The notes under the pieces were generated by a model that ran no database searches, was not told where the DNA came from, and saw nothing but the letters and a program-made list of their open reading frames with translations. The translations under genes were made by a program, and so were the position numbers. This document shows, piece after piece, positions 27,701 through 33,513 of a stretch of DNA of 36,518 nucleotides. The stretch comes from Microcaldota archaeon. Its GTDB lineage: Archaea > Micrarchaeota > Micrarchaeia > Burarchaeales > Fermentimicrarchaeaceae. The stretch covers positions 1 to 36,518 of the forward strand of contig JACCLF010000013.1 of assembly GCA_013425405.1 (NCBI GenBank), read 5' to 3'. How positions within the stretch are numbered: the stretch's first letter is position 1; each line of letters starts with the position of its first letter.

Positions 27701-30058
27701 GACCCACGACCTGGCAGCGAAACCGGCCTGCATAGAGAACATTATGAGCTCTCTAAGCTTTTGGAGATGAGCACGGATGCAAAAATGCTGAAGAAGGAGA
27801 AAGAGAAAGGTTTCACTCCGGAAATGGTCGATTACATCAAAAAAAGACTCTCCTTTGTGAACTCCCAGCTATACATGAAAGAACGGGAAATCTCGGGAAC
27901 GCAAATGATATCCTTTGAAGAAGCTAAGAAATATGACAAAATGTTTGATGACGCCAATGCCAAAAACAATGTTTTGAATGCTTCACTGGAAGCAAAGATG
28001 CGGGAGTTGATTGTAAAATTTGACAAGCGTGAATTGGAAAACGATAGGAGACTTGGCTGGAATGCAGAAGTTGAGAAGCTCAAGGGAATTATAGAAGAAC
28101 ACAAAAATAAACTCAAAGACGTATCCAAGAATATGGGCATTCCAAATGCTTTTAGTGAAATGCAATTCCAAATAAACGAAACACGCAGGGGATGGAATGA
28201 AAAAATAGGCGAAGTGAACGAGAAAATACTCAAAACAAACGAAGAGATTCTGAAAGCATCCGGCCGTGGGGACAAGGCGCAAGTTTCAATACTAAACGAT
28301 TCACTGCAATTGCTTGAAGAGCAGAAGCAGCGCCACATTATTGATGCAGATGCAGAAATAAGCAGAGTTGGAGAGAAATTGAAACAGGACTTCCAGAAAA
28401 AAACAGGCTTAGATTTTGAGGATTACAAAAGAGAGCGCGAAGACTTCTCAAACAAAGAGGAAGAATGTACCGAAACTGCACTGAAGCACAGGTGGGCAAT
28501 GCTCATGATGAGAAAGGATTACATCGAAAATCTCATAGCCCCTGCAGAAGAGCTTGCCGAGCATAGAGGCAAGAAACCAGGAGAGTTTGATAAAGAAATG
28601 TACAGGAAAAATCTTATAGACCGCCTTATTGCAGATGATACAAAGGCGGAACTGCAAGTGCTAGAGGACAAGTACGGGAGCAAACAGCTGGAGAGAGAGG
28701 CGAGGGCGCTGGCGGATAAAGGCGAGTACATAACCGGGGCTTCCCGAGTTTTCACGGAATCCCAAAAGATTCTGAAAGTATACGAAGAAGAAATGAAGGA
28801 GAATAAGAAAAACCTGCGTGAAGTACTCAAAGAAATGCCTGAAATAAAAAAGGAGATAAAACACCTGAATGAGGAAAAGTCAGAACTCGCTAAAGATCCA
28901 ACTAAGGCTTCGGAGTATAAAGAGATTGAGGATACTCTAAACACCTTGAATAATAAACTGCCAGAAGCTCAGAGAAAGTTCAATGATAGCTACAATGAGT
29001 GGAGGGATAGAAATAAAGAATTCGATTTAATTTTCGAGCCGGAGAAATACCGTGAACTGCGAAGACCCGGCAGCGAGAGGGTAGAAGAGAAACACTTCAT
29101 GGACTTTAGACATGATTTGGAGAACAGAATCTACGGCGGGAGATTTTCGCGTTTTTCAGGAGTTGCCTCAAAGTTAGCTACAGCGGAGGAATCCGCCTTC
29201 AAGCATGGCGGGAAGGTTCTTGGCGCAGCCGCAGTTCTGGCACCCCTTGCAATACCCTTTGTAGGGCCGGTTGCATTCCTGGTGAGCGGAGGTGCTGCGA
29301 CTGGGTACATCGCTAAGACGATACTGCGAAAAAGAGAGGAATGGATAGATCACGGCTACGCCGATTCGGGTGGTCTCGGCATTATTGCCCGCGATGCATA
29401 CCACGCTGGCAGGCTGGCATCGCATTTCACAGGCAGGGGTTCGGGCAGGCTACCGACAACCTGGACTGCTGCGTGGGCAAGCCAGACGACCGTTTCAGAG
29501 TACATCACCAGAGGCTTCCGCGTAAACAGGTACGGCGAGGTGAAGCCAGATAAGGAAAAGCTGTCTATTCCCGATGAAGGACTTCCATGGTTCATAAAGA
29601 TTGCAAAAGCACCGATTGACTCCATCGGTTCGACCATTGCCGCCCGCGTCAGGAAACTTACGCTCCAGACGGAGTACCATACGGAATCAGATAAGCTAGC
29701 GCTTTACATCTTGGAGAACCCATCCGTAATACCTGAGGCGGAGAAGAGAATAACCTACCAGTATGCCCAGATGTTCGGTTCCGTAGAGCCTTTGCTTCAC
29801 CCCAAAGCAGCTTGGGAAATGATGGAATACAATATAGCTACGCCATTCCCTGAGTACTCAAAAAATATAATAGTTGTCAAAAAGTACTCGCCTGGGACGG
29901 CACTCTTGAGAGCGCAGGTTGAAGCATATAAATTCCAGAGAGCACAAAATCAAAGGGGGGCTAGGGGTTTGGGCCCGAAGGAAATGATAGACAATGCCTT
30001 CAACAAGAGTATGTATCGTTGGAATGAAACGCGTGAATTGAGAAGAGAAAGATTCTAA
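24782..30058 (+). CDS. 1758-aa membrane-anchored protein dominated by charged coiled coil, with C-terminal hydrophobic segment
   Basis: N-terminal hydrophobic segments (YLFILLPLLLLTSISYA; CFPFFLLLAFLIAAMLA), ~1300 aa of K/E/R/L-rich helical sequence, hydrophobic KVLGAAAVLAPLAIPFVGPVAFLVSGGAATGYIAKTIL, then a ~260-aa C-terminal region. Confidence 0.8.
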   Translation: MKLGRRPSNYLFILLPLLLLTSISYASMGSITTCFPFFLLLAFLIAAMLAQGKSPLVGFDISVRKPPSEIKSTSYKVKSYTSGGFDTVSKTRDIEGGGTHATRGTGWVANKVAKGLGKVAGKDWGKEGGFTHNLSQRGGLYAITGGKAGGGYAGNAERERKAKEQYTSELKGEKKTAKEQTNKSVKSLRQMLTTGKGLAVAYSASDPNKKRIEELEKKRKSGIRLSNSERQELSDLTTKVAAGTISGMRQEVERLSERERSGKLKPAEAKKLRSLRTELTALDQRYQQLTTNQKRYSLLSERAAEQVKLAAAAKVHEKSLKGEVAALDGVGSAAARAKMAASPFIFAVAGTGLAAKAAYRSLSKANKKERDKLKQELGADADKPLTRKEMNKLDKINKKLKNGEKLNADERILTNKARYQNLRDGKGTISSIFNPMGLSKGQYAKRLVKANIRGVGFAIWETPIPRLGRWIYGKSEARTEGGHLKSLKDASKILNNMDKLDKLRRDIVNSQYISVSEKYRKLGELDRMFADLDRLVRREVPGKKGLPIELKHEIAKGESKMRKSLEHMKESQEELNKLYNQRTNTREKRREIRANKGDTADANRKIKDLNDKIIARNEDLKKNTGKIREIVEKAGLMRKEVQDTKMGLKSAMYSRTFMRELQRRTSNFYDGAPKQKADAERAAARNYAMMKDFYDSAKSSSIFGKLLKLSFDPFANTQKLRQIEDDMENVSNPKLSEIQRLRRERQFTKKHLDDEMEAQAKRAKLLKISPEELEARRKRLQEQLGNLEKEIITLKKNNAPQQQIKEKEAQLKATTLELGRKFGYDLLIEDRKKNLKRIDDNINALLNSFLYSDVLMLQRNLDKRINEDNSVEARKLRKLIDEDEAKLVSLERRMKGMVPTSKEYPKREAERQKLVDSIAKMEEMRVKLVAGRDKETEKLRAQLREASGQTKRLVEKEEASRANWFRKTMEVMGDPRPGSETGLHREHYELSKLLEMSTDAKMLKKEKEKGFTPEMVDYIKKRLSFVNSQLYMKEREISGTQMISFEEAKKYDKMFDDANAKNNVLNASLEAKMRELIVKFDKRELENDRRLGWNAEVEKLKGIIEEHKNKLKDVSKNMGIPNAFSEMQFQINETRRGWNEKIGEVNEKILKTNEEILKASGRGDKAQVSILNDSLQLLEEQKQRHIIDADAEISRVGEKLKQDFQKKTGLDFEDYKREREDFSNKEEECTETALKHRWAMLMMRKDYIENLIAPAEELAEHRGKKPGEFDKEMYRKNLIDRLIADDTKAELQVLEDKYGSKQLEREARALADKGEYITGASRVFTESQKILKVYEEEMKENKKNLREVLKEMPEIKKEIKHLNEEKSELAKDPTKASEYKEIEDTLNTLNNKLPEAQRKFNDSYNEWRDRNKEFDLIFEPEKYRELRRPGSERVEEKHFMDFRHDLENRIYGGRFSRFSGVASKLATAEESAFKHGGKVLGAAAVLAPLAIPFVGPVAFLVSGGAATGYIAKTILRKREEWIDHGYADSGGLGIIARDAYHAGRLASHFTGRGSGRLPTTWTAAWASQTTVSEYITRGFRVNRYGEVKPDKEKLSIPDEGLPWFIKIAKAPIDSIGSTIAARVRKLTLQTEYHTESDKLALYILENPSVIPEAEKRITYQYAQMFGSVEPLLHPKAAWEMMEYNIATPFPEYSKNIIVVKKYSPGTALLRAQVEAYKFQRAQNQRGARGLGPKEMIDNAFNKSMYRWNETRELRRERF

Positions 30059-30079
30059 CAGAAGGAGAGGTAGGGGTAT

Positions 30080-30463
30080 ATGACGAATGATTATATGCGC
30101 TCAGTGATGAAAAAAAAGCTGAGAAGGTTCATAGACTATACCAAGCTTATGCTTGCCGCAAGGAACCCCTCAACCCTTTACGATGCGCACGAAATATCCG
30201 AGATAACCATCAGAAAGCTGAAGTTCGAGCTGGAGCTAAACTCAATTCTTCTTGAGGAAGCAAAGAACAACGGCGAGAAAGAGAAGCTTGACGAAGAGAG
30301 GAAGGAGCTGCGGGATACTCTTGCTCTGGAGCTTGCCGATGGAGTTGAAATTCTTAGTACCATTGCGGCGAATCTTAGGCTGGATGGCAGGGAGGAACTT
30401 GCTAGGCAGTTTGAGATTCTTAGAGACATAAGGGAGAGCGAGCTGAATGATCTCAACGGCTAG
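30080..30463 (+). CDS. Small helical protein, unknown
   Basis: 127-aa ORF co-directional and close behind the 1758-aa gene; charged helical sequence. Confidence 0.6.
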   Translation: MTNDYMRSVMKKKLRRFIDYTKLMLAARNPSTLYDAHEISEITIRKLKFELELNSILLEEAKNNGEKEKLDEERKELRDTLALELADGVEILSTIAANLRLDGREELARQFEILRDIRESELNDLNG

Positions 30464-30543
30464 AATGCACGAGTCTCCAGAAAGATATTTATTACCGCAA
30501 GTGCATAAATTTAACCTAATTATATATAATATGGTGCTGAAAA

Positions 30544-31047
30544 ATGAGTCCCCAGCAAGCATTGCTTGAGCCTCCTGAGAAGGTGACGGATTCTCAGAAA
30601 ATGTTCGCAGAGCTATACAAAACCATGTCATCCATAAACCAGGAGCTGGGCCCTCTTCAGAAAAAGGTTCTTGGGTTTGAGGAGAACCTTAAGGCAGGGA
30701 GGATATCCCGTTCTGAGGCAGAGCTTCTGAAAAAGGATATGGGCAGGGTTCTTGTGCTGTACGAAGAGCTAGACAAAGCAACCAAGGGCATACACGAGCT
30801 CAGGAAGCAGCTCCCTCCTGAGACGGTGCAGGATGAGCTGAAAGCACTCAACCACTCCCTGGCGGATGTCTATGCCGAATGGACGAAAACATTCATGAAA
30901 AAACAGGGGAGCAGGACTGACGAGGAGAGAAGAGGTTACGATGAGAAAATGGAAGGGCTTGTTTTTGCCGAGCAGAAGCTACTTGAGTTTAAAGAGGGGA
31001 GAGAGGCTGGCAAGAATCCCGACCTCTCAAAGCACAGGCTCGACTGA
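30544..31047 (+). CDS. Small coiled-coil-like protein, unknown
   Basis: 167-aa ORF; AT-rich TATA-like stretch (CATAAATTTAACC...TATATATAAT) immediately upstream. Confidence 0.6.
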   Translation: MSPQQALLEPPEKVTDSQKMFAELYKTMSSINQELGPLQKKVLGFEENLKAGRISRSEAELLKKDMGRVLVLYEELDKATKGIHELRKQLPPETVQDELKALNHSLADVYAEWTKTFMKKQGSRTDEERRGYDEKMEGLVFAEQKLLEFKEGREAGKNPDLSKHRLD

Positions 31048-31052
31048 CCTCT

Positions 31053-32255
31053 TCATACGGGCATTATTCTTACAACCACCGGCTCCATCTCATTTGAGGT
31101 GAGAACTATGCACTCAAACTGCTTCAGGTTTCTTATGGCCTTACCTACCACATCCCTCCGGTCGTAGTCGTTCCCTCCTGCAATGAGATTAGTGATGTAA
31201 TCGTGCTCCTCTGGCTCCCTCTGGTAGAATGCAAATGCAACCGCAGAGTTTGCAATTATGGACCTGTCAAGGCTCTTGGCCATCTGGTTGCTTGTTATTA
31301 TTCCCAGCCCATACTTCCTGCCCTCCGAGACTAGCCTGCCAGGGAGTGAGAGTTCCCCCGGACTGCTTATGCATACTCTGTGCGCCTCGTCTATCACTGC
31401 AAACAACCTCAGCCGGTGTGTGAGCTTCTGGCTCAGCATGTGGGTGTAGAGCTTCCTAAGAAAAGTCTCAATGAAAAGAGCCTGCGCCTCGCTGCTCCCC
31501 AACTCTGCTATGCTGAAATCATTCAGCCCTTCTAGAATTGTGCTGAAGGGAAGGGTCGTCTTAGCAGAGAATACATCCCCCCTCATGAGCGGGTAGAGCC
31601 TCTTGCTGAGGCCTGAGTAGCCCTGCCTTCCATGCCCCCTTCCCATTGACTCATTTATGCAGTCGTAGACATCCTGCATTGTGGGGGGTTCATTGCACCA
31701 GCTTCCCTGCCCTGCCTGCGTTATGCCCCTGCGCTCATATGCTCTCTCTGCAGAGGCTAGCAGGCTGTAAGCCTGTATATCTCCCAGCTTCAAAATCCTC
31801 TTAAGCATTGTTACGTTTTCAGATATTCTCTCAGCCGGACTCGCACCATCAAGCTCCCACATGTTTATGCTGGACTCCTTCGGGGAATGCACTTTTCCTC
31901 CAAGTTCCAGTGCAAAATCCACGTATTCTGAGTGAACGTCGAATATGCTCACGGGGAGCTTGAGCTTCTCCCTTATACCCCTTACCAACTTCTTACAGAG
32001 GGTGGACTTCCCGTACCCGCTCATACCGGATATGTTCACATGTGGGTTTGCCTCTGAGTTGAAGTCAATGGAAAACCTCCCTCCAGTCCCTCTCCAGACC
32101 CATTTTGTGATTGGCTTGAGTCTCACAAAAGGATGGTATTCGGTTATGTATGATTTTCTCAAAAAAGCAAGCTCGCAAATTTTCTCGCCAACATCAACAA
32201 CTCCGGAATCAGATTTTTTCATAACTCCCAGAATATTTCCAAACATTTTAACCAC
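31053..32255 (-). CDS. HerA/VirB4-like P-loop ATPase (second copy, divergent)
   Basis: Walker A GMSGYGKSTLCKKL; Walker B LRLFAVIDEAHRV; EGRKYGLGIITSNQ; GGAGGTGGT Shine-Dalgarno upstream of the start. Confidence 0.88.
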   Translation of the reverse strand: MVKMFGNILGVMKKSDSGVVDVGEKICELAFLRKSYITEYHPFVRLKPITKWVWRGTGGRFSIDFNSEANPHVNISGMSGYGKSTLCKKLVRGIREKLKLPVSIFDVHSEYVDFALELGGKVHSPKESSINMWELDGASPAERISENVTMLKRILKLGDIQAYSLLASAERAYERRGITQAGQGSWCNEPPTMQDVYDCINESMGRGHGRQGYSGLSKRLYPLMRGDVFSAKTTLPFSTILEGLNDFSIAELGSSEAQALFIETFLRKLYTHMLSQKLTHRLRLFAVIDEAHRVCISSPGELSLPGRLVSEGRKYGLGIITSNQMAKSLDRSIIANSAVAFAFYQREPEEHDYITNLIAGGNDYDRRDVVGKAIRNLKQFECIVLTSNEMEPVVVRIMPV

Positions 32256-32376
32256 CTCCAGCTCTGCTGGAAAAGATTACAAACAGGAAAAAACAAATAA
32301 AAATGGGCGGAGTCAAAAGGTTATAAGAAACCTCCGGATTTCGGGGTACCTTGTGTTTCCTCTGCCCTTCTGCTCC

Positions 32377-32649
32377 TCACTCCTTCAGCACCTTCTTCTT
32401 TATCCTCTTCTCTGCTGTCTCCTCCTCAATCGCTTCTGTGTAGCCATTCTGCTCCTCCTCCCAAAGCTCCTCGTCCCAATTGTCATCATACTGGTCGTCT
32501 GCCGCATTGTACTCTGCCTCCCCTTGCTCTTCCTCCAGCTGTGCATCCTTCATGTCCTCCCAGCATTCGCCTTCCTCCTCGTCTTTCTTTTCGTTCATCT
32601 TCTTCCAGTACTCCCACAGCCTCTCATCCTCCTCCTCAAAAGTCTCCAT
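32377..32649 (-). CDS. Highly acidic small protein (90 aa)
   Basis: METFEEEDERLWEYWKKMNEKKDEEEGECWEDMKDAQLEEEQGEAEYNAADDQYDDNWDEELWEEEQ...; GGTGGGG upstream of ATG. Confidence 0.55.
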   Translation of the reverse strand: METFEEEDERLWEYWKKMNEKKDEEEGECWEDMKDAQLEEEQGEAEYNAADDQYDDNWDEELWEEEQNGYTEAIEEETAEKRIKKKVLKE

Positions 32650-32775
32650 ATCCCCACCCGGTGTTTCATCCGCTGTTCAAAGAACATTCGGAGAATAGGG
32701 CGACCCTCATAGCACACGCTCAGGACTACCCGGAGCACGGCTCACGCTAGGGAATTTTAGCTCGCAAGAATCAGC

Positions 32776-32982
32776 TCAGTTAAACGCGAATTGCTCTCCC
32801 CAAGCGCCCATGCCCTTCCTCGCGGAGCGCTCGCTCACAAGCAGGAAGCAGAGATCGCAGTACTCATTCCCATCCAAAAATATGCCTTCCCAGCGCTCAA
32901 GCTTCCTGAAGCATCTGGCGCATCTTCTGCCTGCTTCACTTTCGTAGTAGCACTCGCCGCACATCCTCATCCGCTGAACCAT
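32776..32982 (-). CDS. Small Cys-rich double zinc-ribbon-like protein (68 aa)
   Basis: CGEC...CARC...CDLC motifs; start codon overlaps the end of the upstream minus-strand mini-ORF. Confidence 0.55.
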   Translation of the reverse strand: MVQRMRMCGECYYESEAGRRCARCFRKLERWEGIFLDGNEYCDLCFLLVSERSARKGMGAWGEQFAFN

Positions 32983-33083
32983 GCAGTCTCATAATGCCCC
33001 ACATACCTTCCGCAGACGATGCAGTGAAATCCCTCAAACTGCGCCATCAACTTCGCTCCGCATTCTGGTTGGCTGCTCTTCAT
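32967..33083 (-). CDS. 38-aa mini zinc-finger-like protein MKSSQPECGAKLMAQFEGFHCIVCGRYVGHYETAWFSG
   Basis: Missed by the ORF track (short). Strong GGAGGTGGT Shine-Dalgarno upstream of ATG; CxxC motif; overlaps the next gene's start. Confidence 0.5.
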   Translation of the reverse strand: MKSSQPECGAKLMAQFEGFHCIVCGRYVGHYETAWFSG

Positions 33084-33332
33084 TATACCACCTCCCAGAC
33101 ATGCGAAAAACTCGCTAGAAAAAAATAAAATGGCGCAAAAACCTCGTAGAACAAGATAAATAAGCTACGCTACAGACAAATAGCTTCCAAACCCACCTTC
33201 CGGCGGATTTCACCCACTCTGCACGGTATTCATCAACGGACAATGACGCCCGGAGATAAGCCCAGTGCGGGCTTAAGCCTGCCTTGCGGCAGATTCAATT
33301 TATTTTCAGTGATAAAGAAATAGCTGAAGCGG

Positions 33333-33342
33333 GTATATAAAA
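33333..33342 (+). promoter_or_regulatory. TATA-box-like GTATATAAAA
   Basis: Good archaeal TATA match, ~172 bp upstream of the 731-aa ORF start. Confidence 0.4.
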
Positions 33343-33390
33343 CTAACACCCTGAGCGGTTTTGCTCCTGAAATCCTGTTGCTCCTAAAGC

Positions 33391-33498
33391 CAAAGTTTTC
33401 CTGCGTTGTAGCGTAATTCAAAAATTACGAGGTAAATAAAAAAAGCAAAAAATAAGCTCTCTGAGGGAGTTGTGCTACAACGCAAAGTTTTCCTGTGT
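33391..33498. repeat. Composite repeat: 16-bp direct repeats flanking/overlapping an 11-bp perfect inverted repeat with internal hairpins
   Basis: CAAAGTTTTCCTGCGT (33391-33406) / CAAAGTTTTCCTGTGT (33483-33498); TGCGTTGTAGC (33402-33412) / GCTACAACGCA (33474-33484); internal CGTAATT-CAAA-AATTACG (33412-33429...). Confidence 0.75.
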
Positions 33499-33513
33499 GT
33501 TTAAATACTCAAA

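Noticed and set aside
25657-28944. Many Ser/Phe-rich minus-strand ORFs opposite the 1758-aa gene
   Set aside because: Composition is the expected antisense of K/E-rich coiled coil; no starts with SD or domains.
31945-32712. 255-aa + strand ORF, Leu/Pro-rich and apparently hydrophobic
   Set aside because: Antisense to the second ATPase start and acidic ORF; hydrophobicity comes from complementing Glu codons (CTC/CTT).
33084-33513. CRISPR array or tRNA in the repeat-rich gap
   Set aside because: Only two direct repeat copies, no regular spacers; no cloverleaf with T-loop GTTCRANNC could be formed.
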